Below are positions 1-11,844 of a stretch of 64,000 nucleotides of DNA, in pieces. Every line of letters starts with the position of its first letter. Within the stretch, counting starts at the first letter, position 1. Source of the stretch: Artocarpus heterophyllus. Lineage: Eukaryota > Streptophyta > Magnoliopsida > Rosales > Moraceae. The translations under genes were made by a program, and so were the position numbers. The stretch lies in assembly GCA_025403435.1 (NCBI GenBank), contig CM046344.1:23045652-23109651 (forward strand), written 5' to 3'. The notes below the pieces were generated by a model that worked only from the letters and a program-made list of their open reading frames with translations, was not told the origin of the DNA and did no database searches.

Positions 1-1015
1 TTCTTCTCCCTCCCTCTTTTTTTCTTTCCTCTGTTGAGTTAGACTCAGTAGTATCTTCATAATATAATAATGCTTAAATTAATGTAAAGAGTCTAGTGAG
101 GCAGAGAGATGATATTGTATGCATAGTACTTTGGTCTAGATTAACTCTATATCAGCTTTGCAATGTTTATTTTTTTATGGGATAATTTATATTTCTATGT
201 TTTTAACAATTATTGTTAATGTTGTTATGCTACCCAATTCTTGCATAAATTTAGTCATACTTTCTTTATGTAATTTAATTATGTTGTATAATTAATATTA
301 ATAATACTAAAACCATGCTTGTTTATTATATTGAGTTTTTGCTACATTATAGAATATACTAGCACATAAATGCTTAATAATTCTTGATTTATTGTCGACA
401 GAAGATGGCATAGTATATTCTTAAACCACTTAATAAAATGGGGTGCTGTTGGAATTAATGAAATAATTTATTCCATAAAAATATATTAATTTTGATTTGT
501 TATTATCTTTTTTATCTTAAAATTATGTTAATTATAATTGAAGTAACAATGGTTATAATTTTCATAATTAATACACCAAATCATTAGTGAAAGATGATTA
601 TTTTGCTACTTTTATAGGAAGACCCCTACTGTATTATGGCTTGCTATATTGTCGCTCTCAATTGACTTATAAAAATAGTAAATATGCTTGCAATTAATGA
701 GAAAAGATATAATAAATCAAATACTTAAGATAATTAATTAATTAGAGTTAAAATTCTATACCAGTTATAAAACATACAAGAGATTCTCTATGCTTCATCG
801 TTTTAATTTTATGTTTTAAATTTTGAAATAAAAAAAATCACAAAAATATTTATTTCATTTGAAACTTTTCTTTCAAAAACTGCTTGCCTCTTTGACCGTT
901 TATATTTATCATTCTCCTGAGTTACAAATTTTTACCTCCTTGTGGATATGAAACTTTTCTATACTACAAACATCCACCGTTTAAGAAGAAACATTTTGGG
1001 GCGTTGTCATCAATA
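1..1015 (+). mobile_element. 3' part of a CACTA-like element (repeat A, copy 1)
   Basis: This AT-rich stretch has no usable ORF. Read directly, about 60-1015 is a diverged copy of about 36120-37015. Both carry the block around 'gagacagagagatgat', the 'tttgctactttt' block and the 'ttgtcgct' block in the same order and orientation. The second copy lies near the 3' end of the CACTA element at 34142-37220, so this copy is probably the 3' part of a related element. Its terminus is missing because copia copy 1 abuts at about 1015. The family assignment is inferred from that second copy, since no CACTA terminus is visible here. Confidence 0.5.
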
Positions 1016-2153
1016 AACCAAATAGAAGTCTTTAAATAAACAAGCTGCAGAAATTAAATTCCTTTTAAATTTGGGAACATAAAAACAATATCACAAAATT
1101 AAATTCCTATAATTATCAAAATAAAGATAGACATCTCTCACTGCTTCTGCTAAGACCAAGGATCCATCGTCTATCCGTAGCGTGAAGTCTTCACGTAGTA
1201 GACTTATTGTTTCTTTGAACCCCTACAGAGAAACACAAACATGATTAGTGGCACTAGAATCTATGACCCAAATGTCACTGGATTCCTCAACCAAAGAAGT
1301 TTCTAAATACAGAAGATCACACCTACCTCCTTTAGAAAAGAAGTCCTTGCAATGCTTCTTTATGTGCCTGACCTTCCCAAGAAGAAGCACTTAAGCTTCT
1401 TCAGGTTCTTCTTCTTCTTCTTCTTCTTCTTCTTCTTCTTGCTCTTGTTGTTAGCAGGAATAGAAGACTTCTCATTTTTGGCCTGTTGTTTCTTTCCATT
1501 CCCAGGGTTGGGATTGGAACCAAAAGCAACCGAGAAATTGGCCTCACCACCCGCAAAAGATTCCCTGATCAGTAGTTCAAACTCCTAAAACTATTTCATT
1601 AACTCCGTTAAGGTCATATCCCATCTATTGCTCAAATTAAAAGTAGCTCGAAATAGAATAAATTCCTTTGATAGAGTCTCAAGGACCATAGTCATCTGAG
1701 TTTCAGCATTGATGTCGGCTCCATTGGTTTGTGCCTCAACAAGGTAACCCATGACCAACATCATGTGCTCCTTTATAGATGTCCTTGGTCTCTGCTTACA
1801 GTTTAAGAGTTTCCAAAGCTCCCCTTGCCTCTTTGTTAAGGCCTGGCCTTCAAACATGTCTTCCAGATTATCTAAGATTTGCTTAGTAGTCTCATAATCC
1901 TCATGTTGAGCTTGCAGCATGTTATTCATGTAATATAGTAGTGGGCCTGATCGTTAGCATCTTTCCAAAAATCATATGCTTGGAATTGATCATTGGTGGA
2001 GTCTCCCGTAGGCTTAGGAGGACAAGGTGTTGTCAACACAAATTTTAGTTTCTCAAAGGACAAGACGATATCCAGGTTCTATTTTCAATCATTATAATTC
2101 TCTCTAGTTAGTTGGTTTTTGTCAAGTATCGAAGATAAAGCATTTTTAGGCAT
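1015..2153 (-). pseudogene. copia gag-protease fragment (broken)
   Basis: The frame starts at an ATG whose complement is at 2151-2153, equivalent to the gag start of copy 2. It is interrupted by several stops. A 112-codon open piece at 1591-1929 is capsid-like gag. The nucleocapsid zinc knuckle region (about 1345-1385) has lost its second Cys and a conserved Gly. Upstream of it the Lys codons have expanded into a (TTC)n tract. Toward the left the frame runs through the protease region and stops at the junction near 1015. It encodes no functional product. Confidence 0.8.
1400..1442. repeat. (TTC)n microsatellite inside gag
   Basis: On the plus strand this is an uninterrupted TTC run. Read in the gag frame on the minus strand it is about 11 AAG (Lys) codons just before the zinc knuckle. 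The intact copy has about 6 Lys codons at this place, so the tract has expanded in the dead copy. Confidence 0.85.
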
Positions 2154-3124
2154 TTTTAATCTACAAGAAAGAATCATATACCAAACATAAGCAAACATAG
2201 CATAATCTTTTAGTATGATAACAATCATGTAAAAACATAGAAATGTGTTTATGTGTTAAAACCTTGAAAATATCACAACCTTACAACGATAATTTCCAAC
2301 TCAGAATTCAATAGGCTCCTAGGGGAGTCATGCCAAATTCAATTAGGAACACGAATCCCCTCCTAATTAATATATGCCATCTATGACTCGTATGATCCAG
2401 TATATATTAATAATTATTTATTTGGCCATTAATTTTATTAACAGAGCTCCCAGGGGAGGTTAATAATAAAATTAACATGAATGTATAACCATCATTTTAA
2501 TATTTTATCCATGATTTATAATCACCACCTAGGGGTGTGCAATCATAAATCATGCTAAAATACCTTATCCTCTCGGAGATCCAACTTGATACATGATGGA
2601 AATCCGTTTCTAGGGGTCAGGACCACCATGTTCTTCCTATGGACCAACGATGGAGGCCTTGGGTCCTCTCTTTGAAAACCTTCTACCACTTAATCTTTTG
2701 AAATCAAGGTTTTATTTTAAAAGACATGCATGAACAATTTTAATATGAGCGGCACTCCCTATTCTATGTAACATGTTATCAATATACATGGCAAATCATA
2801 TTATAATGTAGACAAACAAAGCAATCAAGCAAAGCTACAAGCAAAATAATAATAAATAACCGTAATATTATGGTTCCACCCTAGAGAATAGAAAATAAAG
2901 ATTACAAGAGAATAATCGAAACATTTTATTGATTCTTCATCCTCAAATCCTCAAGCTGTATCCTTCTTCAGGTAATGCCCATCTTCAAGTCTTTAATCCC
3001 ATATGAATCGAATACTCCAAATTTCTAGTCATATTCAAATTTAATGTTTCTCAATATTGTTCCAAAAATAAAATTAACTTGTATCAAAAACTACACCTTT
3101 TTTGAAAAAATTTCCAACTCTCTA

Positions 3125-3252
3125 CCGGTAAGCCGATCTGGGTGATCGGCCTGTCGAACCAGAAGTTCGGCCTACGGCTTGCCGAACCCGAAGTCTGGCC
3201 CTACCGATCCTGCCACCATCGGCCTACCGAACTAGAGGGTTCGACATGCTGA
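3125..3252. repeat. Decayed palindrome array in copy 1 leader
   Basis: Degenerate 12-bp inverted repeats of the TCGGC-NN-GCCGA type start at about 3125, 3146, 3167, 3219 and 3240. This is the leader array described for copy 2 at 20474-20654, worn by substitutions that are mainly C to T or G to A within CpG. Confidence 0.7.
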
Positions 3253-3572
3253 TGAGCAAAGATCACCCTTTTTCAAAAAATACAATTGTGATATCAATTT
3301 TATTTTCAACAATTCAAAAATATAAAATTAGAGACTCAGGAAATACCTGGGAATGGCATTATCCATCTTCTAGATCCGCTTCTAGATTTTTCTTCTCTAA
3401 ATAATTATTTGATTACAAAATTTTTATGAATTTAAAATTAAATAATAATTCCTAGACGGAGATGATAGTCTACCATCTAATTACATAAAAAACCTAGATA
3501 CACATTCTAAACTCTAAGGAATCATAACCGGTATAAATTAATTACTTAATAAATAATTAAATAATAATTTAA

Positions 3573-4063
3573 GACAATTGGCCCACTATTCATCTCAGGA
3601 TTAAAATACAATACAAATAATTATCTAAAGTGAATCGATTTGTCAAGACAGAATTATTAATCCAAATCAATTCACTTTATGTCCTAATCTAACACATCGT
3701 CACCTATGACAAGGTGCCAATGTTTCTATTCGTGGAGTCCACATCCGATGGCAAGACAAACCATCTCCCAATAGAAATATAGACAACATAACAATCTTTA
3801 CATGAATAAAGTGCCTAACTTTGTTCCCTCGATTGCGGATCTTATGATTTGGACCGTTACCTTAAGAATCGTGTCTTTCACATAATCTGTCCATCATATG
3901 CCCAATTATTAAGGGATTAGACTAACAGTCTCAGACTATTATTTGCTTAACATACATTCAATAAATATGAACATGAAGAGGACAAGATTTGGTATGTCAA
4001 TAATAAATAAATTCTTTATTGATAAAAATGTCTCCAAACTCCTTAGGGCATACACGTTTAACA
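3573..4063 (-). repeat. Partial 5' LTR of copia copy 1
   Basis: This matches the outer ~490 bp of the copy 2 LTR (about 22700-23200) and ends in 'tttaaca', equivalent to the LTR end 'tctaaca'. The inner ~1.5 kb is deleted. The sequence immediately to the right is CACTA transposase. Confidence 0.8.
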
Positions 4064-5938
4064 AAATACTCATATTCTCCTCTCTTTTTTTTTCTTTGGT
4101 TTCTCAGTAAATATCCATTCCATATCTTTGTGAAGCAAGTGGGAAACAACATCATCAAAATCATCAATCCTTCAACTAGAGGCAATCCCTTTATGAATGA
4201 GCAGATGTTCGTGCAATCCTCGACAACTTCTTCACTGTCGATAACTACTCTTGGCTTCATCAGGATGGCCAGGGACAATTCTAAATCTTCAAAATAGTTT
4301 GCATAAGAAACTTGGATTGCTTATGATGCCATAATGAAGGGATCATTTTTGCATCCTAATCTTCTAAATTCAACCACCGTGATGCTGTCATTATCGGTCT
4401 TAACATAGTTATGGTCAGCCCACTTGCACTTAAAAAGTGTTAAGCATAATCCCTCATAATCAAGTTTCTAAATATCTTCAATGAAACCAAAGTAGTTCAT
4501 GGTCCCATATACCAAATTCTTGTCCTTGGTGGAGGAAGTATGCATAGCCATGGCATGAAGAGTCACACCACTATTTTGGATAGGATGCTTCTCATCACTT
4601 TTACGAGTGTAGAAAGTGATCATTTATGGAAAATGATGTATACCTTGTAACTACTAACGATGATCCTTTAGCTAAGTTCTTTAAGTATTATGACATGCTT
4701 CTATGTTGTGATGTCAAGCACTTGGCATAGATGTATGCTCTAATCCACACCCAAAAAGCCTGGTTGTGTTCTTCTTACAATCACTTCTCATTTCTTGCTC
4801 TTTTTGGGTTCACCTTTCTTAATTCCTTCATATGCTTCCCAATGAAAGGGTCGCTTCATTAGCATTGTGCAAGACATAAAGAAAAGTTTGCTTCCACTCC
4901 TCTCGATTCACTGAGGAAGGATTGCTAATAGATAGTCCCTTAGCATCAATGTCTATTATCTTTGGCACACTAATTGCTTCTACATTGGACAAGTACTCGG
5001 AGCAAAATTCAACCGGTTCCTCAGCTATGTAACTTTTTACGATATATCACTCCGGCCTATTAGGGTTTTTCACATAGCCCTTTAAGCCTTCATACACCTT
5101 TCAAATGGGTACATCCATCTCAAATATGCCGGTCTGCATAACTTAACTTTACGTGCTAAGTGCACCGTTGGTTGAATCATGATGTTAAAAATTACTGGTG
5201 AAAAATGCTTCTCAAGCATGCACAAGGTTTGCATTAACTCCGACTATGGTGAATCTAGCATTAGTGGATCAATTACCTTAGAGCATATTGAATTAAAGAA
5301 TGAACACAACTTGGTAATTGCAAATCTCACATTCTTTATTGGATTTCCCCACAACGTAAGTTGTAGTAATTATTGCATCAACATATGACAATCACGTATT
5401 TTGATGTCAATAAGTTTCAAATCCTTTACCGACACCAAATTTTTAAAGTTTGAAGAATAGCCGTCTGGCACTTTCAACGAAGCAAGCCATTCATAAAGCT
5501 TTCTTTTTTCCCCTCTTGATAACGTGTGCTTTGCTGGAGATAAGTAAAAGTAGTTCCCTCTTTTCTCAAGAAATAGATCAGGCCTAGTCTCTATTTCCAT
5601 GAGATCCAACCGTGCTTTTTCACCATCCTTAGTCTTGCTCGAAATGTCAAACAACATGCCGACTATTGATTTACAAATATTTTTTTCAATATGCATGACA
5701 TCCAAGCAATGACGAACAAAAAGTATCTTCTAATATGGAAGTTTGAAAAAGATTGATCTCTTTTTCCATGGTCCATCTATCAACGACTCATTCTTATCTT
5801 GCTTTCTCTTCCTAAGTACCACTTTTATATCTTTTACCATTTCAAATATTTGTTCACCTGTCAAAGGTTAAGGAGGGTCTCTTTCTAAGATGTTGCCATC
5901 AAAGGCTTTCTTTTGTTTACAGTAACAATGATCTCTTG
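4064..5938 (-). pseudogene. TNP2-like CACTA transposase, C-terminal part (broken)
   Basis: Minus-strand frames give recognisable plant CACTA transposase segments. From 5938 leftward there is a KAFDGN-like segment, 'LTGEQIFEMVKDI', 'DVMHIEKNICKSIVGM', then 'KTKDGEKARLDL' and 'VPDGYSSNFKNLVS' (open piece 5370-5705). A DUF4218-like segment with 'LKGYVKNPNRPE' follows at about 5000-5110. A DUF4216-like segment with 'DKNLVYGTMNYFGFIEDI' lies at about 4330-4560, followed by 'WADHNYVKTDND'. Stops occur between and inside these blocks. It continues from 12642 on the far side of the gypsy insertion. In intact elements this protein excises and inserts DNA ending in CACTA. This copy cannot make it. Confidence 0.85.
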
Positions 5939-6736
5939 TGATACGAACCACGCCAAGAACTGACGCGACCCTAACCGAAGTTGGTTTCCAAGATCAACTT
6001 TCTAACCGGTTTTGGATGGAACCGCTACCTGATGCCCAACAAGAAGCACGAACCTTAGTATGTGAGGACGCCACAATCAGCTATGGAGAGACCGATTGAT
6101 AAGTCTTGGTATGTGAGGACGCCACAATCAGCTATGGATGGACTGATTGATAAGTCTATGAACGCCACGGAAATTTCCGATAAGTTCGAATAGTTCATTT
6201 AGGAACTAAAGAGAATTAAACCTCAAAATTATGTGTTATTACTTGTCTCCAATTGATTGAAATTCGTTACAATATATAGGAGTTCCTATGCGAATTTTCA
6301 GCTCCTAATTCCCATGGAATTTCGGGAAACTCATTTACCAAATGTCAAATCTAAACTAAATAAGGAAAGTTCCCTTAATGGCTTAAAAGCCTTACAATAA
6401 TAGAAATAACACAAACGCAAAAAGGAAACTACACATTAAAAGGTCAAAAGCTGATTCTTCTCGCCATGTGTCGCCTCAAAACGGGAAAGTAACTGAAATG
6501 GAAATTACTCATTCCCTTCTAGAGCTTGAATCACGCATTTGTTGGTCTGGTTGTCGCATGCAATTCCCTCAATGGGCCTCCATGCAATAGCTTGAGCCCA
6601 AGTTGCTTGAATCAGCCCAATAAGTGTTTCTTTAAACTTCTTCGCACGAGCTCTTGTAACCGGACCAATGGGAACTTGAATTGGATCTGAATATGTCTCC
6701 CACGTGCTCTTGCTTGTGCTAACGATGTCCTCATTA
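5939..6736 (-). repeat. 3' LTR of the gypsy element (contains the pol C-terminus)
   Basis: It is near-identical to 11845-12641. On the minus strand it begins TAATGAGG, against TGATGAGG in the 5' LTR, and ends with ...TATCA. The last ~76 codons and the stop of pol (6505-6736) lie inside this LTR. A tandem pair of 51-bp units lies at 6055-6105 and 6106-6156. A candidate TATA box on the minus strand (CTATATATTG) is at about 6273-6282. Confidence 0.9.
6055..6156. repeat. Two tandem 51-bp units in the gypsy 3' LTR
   Basis: The unit 'tatgtgaggacgccacaat...' is repeated directly once, with a few mismatches. The same pair lies at 11960-12061 in the 5' LTR, so the duplication predates this insertion. 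Confidence 0.9.
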
Positions 6737-9306
6737 TTCCCCTCCTCTTGAGAAGGATTTGTCCTCAAATCGTCGCCTGCATCAAAAGGACTTAGGTCAG
6801 AAACATTAAAGGAGGCACTTACACCATACTCACCTGGCAAGTCTAGCTTGTACGCATTATCGTTGATCCTTTCGAGAATTTGAAAAGGACCATCCCCTCT
6901 AGGCAATAGCTTGGATTTCCTTTGTTCCGGAAACCGTTCCTTGCGTAAGTGCAACCACACCCAATCACCGAGCTCGAAGACGAGCTTGTGACGTCCTTTG
7001 TTGGCTTGTTCAGCATATTGTTTAGTCCTTCGCTCGATGTTGAGTCTTGCCTTCTCGTGTATCTGCTTAACAAGATCAGCTTTTCTTTTTCCATCTAAAT
7101 TCACATGCTCAGACAAAGGTAATGGCATTAAATCCAAAGGAGTTAAAGGATTAAAACCATAAACAATTTCAAACGGTGAAAATTGAGTAGCAGAATGAAC
7201 AGATCGATTATAAGCAAACTCAACATGTGGTAAACACTCCTCCCATGTTTTGATGTTCTTTTTAATGACAGCCCTCAACAAAGTAGACAAGGTTCTATTC
7301 ACAACTTCTGTTTGACCATCGGTTTGTGGGTGACAAGTAGTTGAAAATAATAGCTTAGTCCCTAACTTAGCCCACAAAGTCTTCCAAAAGTAGCTTAAGA
7401 ATTTGGTGTCCCTATCAGAAACAATTGTCCTAGGCATACCATGAAGTCTCACAATTTCCCTAAAGAACAAATCAGCAACATTCGAAGTATCATCTGTCTT
7501 GTGGCATGGAATAAAATGAGCCATCTTTGAAAACCTATCCACGACCACAAATATTGAGTCTCTTCCCCGTTTAGACCTAGGCAAACCTAACACAAAATCC
7601 ATCGAAATATCAATCCAGGGTTCACTAGGTATTGGTAAAGGGGTGTATAAACCATGGGCCTGCACTCTTGATTTAGCCTGCCTACAAGTTACACATCTAC
7701 CACAAAGCCTCTCAACATTTCGTTTCATATGTGGCCAATAGAAGTGTTCCTGCAACATAGCTAAAGTCTTCATTACTCCAAAATGTCCCATCAATCCTCC
7801 CCCATGGGATTCCCTCACTAGCAAATCTCTTAATGAACAATTAGGCACACATAATTTATTCTCCCGAAACAAGTATCCCTCATGCCTAAAGTACTTATCA
7901 CTAGCAATTCTCTCACAAGCTTGATACTCAGTACTAAAGTCATGATCATCAACATATAACTCTTTAATGTGTTCAAAACCCAGTAGTTTAGCATTAAGAG
8001 TTGAGATTAAGATATACCTGCGAGAAAGTGCATCAGCAACGACGTTTTCCTTTCCTTGCTTGTAGCGAATGACATACGGAAACGTCTCTATGAATTCCAC
8101 CCAACGAGCATGCCTTTTGTTCAGCTTGTGCTGGCCCTTCAAGTGTTTCAGGGACTCATGATCAGTGTGAATCACGAACTCCTTAGGCCATAGGTAGTGC
8201 TGCCATGTCTCTAATGCCCGAACCAATGCATACATCTCTTTATCATAAGTTGGGTAATTAAGAGTTGCCCCATTCAGCTTCTCACTGAAATATGCTATTG
8301 GTCTCCCTTCCTGCATTAAAACAGCACCAATTCCAACACCTGAAGCATCACATTCAATCTCAAAAGTTTTGGAAAAATTAGGTAAAGATAACAATGGAGC
8401 ATTTGTCAACTTCTCCTTGAGTAGCTGAAATGCCTTTTCTTGCTCTTCTCCCCATCTAAACCCAACATTCTTCTTGATGACTTCAGTCAATGGTGCGGCT
8501 ATAGTACTGAAATCTTTCACAAACCGCCGGTAGAAACTAGCAAGTCCATGAAAACTCCGTACATTTCCCACACTAGTTGGACTCAGCCACTCCTGGATGG
8601 CTCGCACCTTTTCTTCATCAACCTGTATACCTTGAGCACTAACAACAAAACCAAGAAACACAAGCTTATCTATGCAAAAGGTACATTTCTTGAGGTTAGC
8701 ATACAACTTTTCCTTTCGCAAAACATCTAAAACAAGTTTCAAATGTTCAATATGTTCATCCAAATTGCTGCTATAGATAAGGATATCATCAAAATAAACA
8801 ACGACAAATTTTCCAATAAAAGCTCGCAAAACATGGTTCATTAAACGCATAAATGTGCTAGGCGCATTGGTTAAACCGAAAGGCATTACCAACCACTCAT
8901 ACAAGCCTTGTTTTGTTTTGAAAGCCGTTTTCCACTCATCTCCCTCTTTCATGCGAATTTGATGATATCCACTCTTTAGATCAATTTTAGAAAACACACA
9001 AGCACCATGCAATTCATCTAACATGTCATCCAAGCGAGGAATGGGATGTCGATACTTTACCGTGATGTTGTTGATGGCTCGACAATCAACGCACATCCTC
9101 CAAGTCCCATCTTTCTTAGGCACAAGTAAAACTGGTACGGTGCACGGGCTCATGCTTTCTCTCACGTGTCCCTTCTCCATCAACTCATTTACCTGCCGTT
9201 GGAGTTCCTTTGTCTCCTCGGGATTACTCCTATAGGCTGGTCGGTTTGGGATTGTAGCTCCAGTTATGAAGTCGATTTGATGTTCAATCCCGCGGATTGG
9301 AGGTAA
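6505..9306 (-). pseudogene. gypsy pol: reverse transcriptase, RNase H, integrase
   Basis: This is the long open part of the pol frame, downstream of the nonsense codon at about 9307-9309. Numbering from 9183, the reverse transcriptase has Asp68 ('[11 protein letters not shown]') and YFDD at 130-133. RNase H has Asp279, Glu316 and Asp341. The integrase zinc region lies at about 460-500, ending in CVTC. The catalytic triad is Asp529, Asp590 and Glu626, with 35 residues between the last two. The 'GDGPFQIL' region at about 762-772 is followed by a basic tail with '[12 protein letters not shown]' instead of an obvious chromodomain. Residues from about 817 to 892 are encoded in the 3' LTR. All catalytic residues remain, so only the upstream stops inactivate it. 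Confidence 0.9.
6737..6749 (-). other. Polypurine tract of the gypsy element
   Basis: On the minus strand this is AAGAGGAGGGGAA, directly next to the 3' LTR. It is the expected primer for plus-strand DNA synthesis. Confidence 0.85.
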
Positions 9307-9309
9307 ACC

Positions 9310-9636
9310 TTACGGTGTTTCCTCATGAAAGATATCCTCATAATCCTGCAAAAGAGAAACAACAGAACTATGCAAGGTGGAATCAAGATCGTTAGTGTTT
9401 AATAACGCCTCCTTGTACATGAGTAAAATCATCGGCTGATTAGAAAACAAAGCTATTCTCACATCACTCTTTCTTGCATAAAAGTTTGTTTTTCTCTCTA
9501 CTTTTCTCTCATTGGCTGATTGTGAATTCTTTTTAGCCCTCTCAATTTTCTCTCCCTTGCTCTCTTTGCTCTCCTTTTTCTCGGCCATCTCTTCTTTTTT
9601 TCTCTCACTGGCCGAACTCTCTCTCTGCACTCCCAC
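9310..9636 (-). pseudogene. gypsy pol: charged linker between protease and reverse transcriptase
   Basis: This open segment, in the same frame as gag, protease and pol, is bounded by in-frame stops on both sides. Its first part is very rich in Lys, Glu, Ser and Arg. Its second part ('LLQDYEDIFHEETP') is the usual lead-in to a chromovirus reverse transcriptase. It is not a separate gene. Confidence 0.8.
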
Positions 9637-9678
9637 TCTTGATTTTTCTTCGCTCTTTATTTTTTTATCACTTTCTCT

Positions 9679-10260
9679 CTATAAGCTCACTTGGTCTTCA
9701 TAGACCTGTTTTGGTGTTAATGGAACCAGAGTGATCGTCTTTTGATTGTGAACGAATGAGTACTTGTTGGTGAAACCATCATGCTTAACTCGCCGATCAA
9801 ATTGCCATGGTCTACCTAATAACAAGTGCCCAGCTTGCATCGGAACCACATCGCACAAAACTTCATCTTCATATCTTCCAATGCGAAAAGGAACTAACAC
9901 CTGTTTATGCACCTTTACCTCACCAGTATCATTTAACCATTGCAATTTATATGGTCGAGGATGCTTAATTGTTGGCAGGCCTAACTTCTCTACCATGGTT
10001 GTGCTAGCAACATTTGTACAACTCCCACCATCAATAATCACACTACATACCTTGTTTTGAACGTGGCACCTAGTGTGGAAGATGTTTTCCCGTTGCACCT
10101 CTTCATCTTCTTCTTTGGCTTGCACACTTAAAGCTCTCCTTGTGACCAACAATTCTCCTTGGACAGCGCACTCCTCATCGTCGGCATCCTCTAATAAAGG
10201 CATAGAATCATTGTCCGAATCCTCCTCGGTTTCAATGTCTCCATTGTCCCGCACCACCAT
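9679..10260 (-). pseudogene. gypsy pro: aspartic protease region
   Basis: This segment of 193 codons lies in frame with gag. It starts after a TGA at about 10261-10263 and ends at a TAG. The acidic N-terminal part ('EEDSDNDSMPLLEDADDEE') precedes the protease, whose active site is IDGGSCTNVAS, with 'LLLGRPWQFDRRV' toward the C-terminus. In the intact family this enzyme cuts the Gag-Pol precursor. Here it would not be translated from gag because of the TGA. Confidence 0.85.
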
Positions 10261-10263
10261 AAC

Positions 10264-11343
10264 TCATTTGTTCGGACATTGGCTTGCTATATGACCCCTG
10301 CCTTGACATTTAAAACATTTAATATCACAAGTCCGAGTAGTGGAAGAATCGGATTTGCCTTGATTCCCATGGCTGGCCACCTCTTGTTTTTGCTCGATCT
10401 TTGGCTTGGGGTTGGATTGCTTCTCATCCCTCTTCCATTGGTTGATTTTCCAAGCCGATGTACTCGGGTTTTGGCTAGGACGTGTGCTACTGCCCCTCCT
10501 CATAAGTTGATTCTCAATTTTAATAGCCATGTGCACCATGTCCTCCAACTCCACATAATGTTGTAACTCAACGGCATTCTGGATATCTCGGTTCAAGCCC
10601 GCCAAAAACCTTGCCATTGTAGCCTCCCAATCCTCCTCTATATTAGCCCGAATCATCATAACCTCCATCTCCTTATAGTACTCCTCTACACTCCGGTTGC
10701 CCTGCTTAAGGTTTTGTAGTTTGTTGTACAACTCCCGATAGTAGTAAGTTGGTACAAATCGCTTCCTCATCACGGTCTTCATCTCTTCCCATGACTCAAT
10801 AGGTCGCTCTCTATTGCGTCTCTTGTTTATAACAAGCTGATCCCACCAAGTAATAGCATAATCAGAAAATTCAATTACAGCCAATTTTACCTTCTTTGCC
10901 TCAGAATAGTAGTGGCAGTCAAAGATGAACTCCATTTTCTTCTCCCATTCTAGGTACGCTTCTGGATTGGATTTGCCTTGAAATGATGGTATCTTCATTT
11001 TTATGCTTCTCAGACTATCATCTTCCCTGTTCCTAACGCCTCTATCCCGTCCAAATCTTCGGTGACTACCCGCTGAATCTTCTCCTTCGTCAAACTCTTC
11101 CCCATCATTCCTATAGTAGTCATCAACCTCTCCTCTAACCGGAACCCTTTCTCGCCTTCGCGCATGAGGAACATGTTGTGGCTGTTCCACATGTGCATTC
11201 TCTATCTGGTCTATCCTCTCATGAAGCTGTCCTATCTCTCCCCTCAACAATCGCCTCATCTCCCCCATCATCGCTTCCATAAGAAGTTTTGGGTCTGCTG
11301 CACCCGAGGTACCCTCAATAGTGTTCTTGCTGTTGTTTGACAT
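10264..11343 (-). pseudogene. gypsy gag
   Basis: I take the ATG at 11343 (MSNNSKNT...) as the start, because the open frame upstream of it offers no ATG. The product has an N-terminal helical region and an Arg/Asp-rich stretch. A capsid core follows, with 'KMKIPSFQGKSNPEAYLEWE' and 'YYKEMEVMMIRANIEEDWEA'. The C-terminal zinc knuckle is CFKCQGRGHIASQC. A TGA follows directly after CPNK, whereas in the family the frame runs on into protease. A Gag-only protein could still be made from this copy. I call it a pseudogene because the Gag-Pol fusion is lost. Confidence 0.85.
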
Positions 11344-11830
11344 TTTCCAAAGGACCTTACCACACTCCCTTACGTGTTTCACTCGTGAATTGGTTCACTC
11401 AATTTCACTCGTGTTTACACTCAATACTTTCGGCTTTTGTCCACTCTAATGCTCTCGCCTCTATGCCTTTTTCCACTCGTTAATTCTCACTCAGTTCCTA
11501 TAAAACTAGTCAAATCAATATCGAAATTTCCTTGACAATTCACAAATAGATTACCAAAGAGACAAGACTATAACAGGAACAAAGAATTTAGGCTTTTCAG
11601 AATCACACCCAAAAGGAACAAAACTTCAGCAAAAATTTTTTTGGTCTATGCAGGGAATTCAATTTTGGATTCCTTAAACGATGAATAACAAGAATCTGAA
11701 ATAAAAATTTTAGGAAGGTTTCCAGACTTTTTTTTTTTAACCGACTTTGATAATGGAAATCAAAAACTTACGAATAACTAAAACAAACATAAACTAAGAG
11801 AACGGATAAGCAAAACCTGATTAGAACCTC
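11344..11830 (-). other. Untranslated leader of the gypsy element
   Basis: About 490 bp lie between the primer-binding site and the gag ATG. No ORF or repeat stands out apart from a short T run near 11728-11739. Confidence 0.7.
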
Positions 11831-11842
11831 GCTCTGATACCA
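11831..11842 (-). other. Primer-binding site of the gypsy element
   Basis: On the minus strand this reads TGGTATCAGAGC, complementary to the 3' end of plant initiator Met-tRNA. It lies 2 bp from the 5' LTR. Confidence 0.9.
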
Positions 11843-11844
11843 AA

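Larger units (their letters stand above)
1015..4063 (-). mobile_element. Truncated Ty1/copia element, copy 1
   Basis: This is a minus-strand fragment of the same family as the complete element at 13502-23200. From right to left it holds part of the 5' LTR (about 3573-4063), the leader (about 2154-3572), and gag into protease (1015-2153). Everything 3' of protease is absent. A deletion joins leader sequence (equivalent to about 20975 in copy 2) directly to LTR sequence (equivalent to about 22693). It removed the primer-binding site and about 1.5 kb of the LTR. The left edge at about 1015 joins repeat A through a short microhomology (aaacca). It is too damaged to be mobile. Confidence 0.85.

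Noticed and set aside
1352..1588. Plus-strand ORF with a long Phe run
   Set aside because: It is the antisense reading of the expanded Lys codons of gag on the minus strand.
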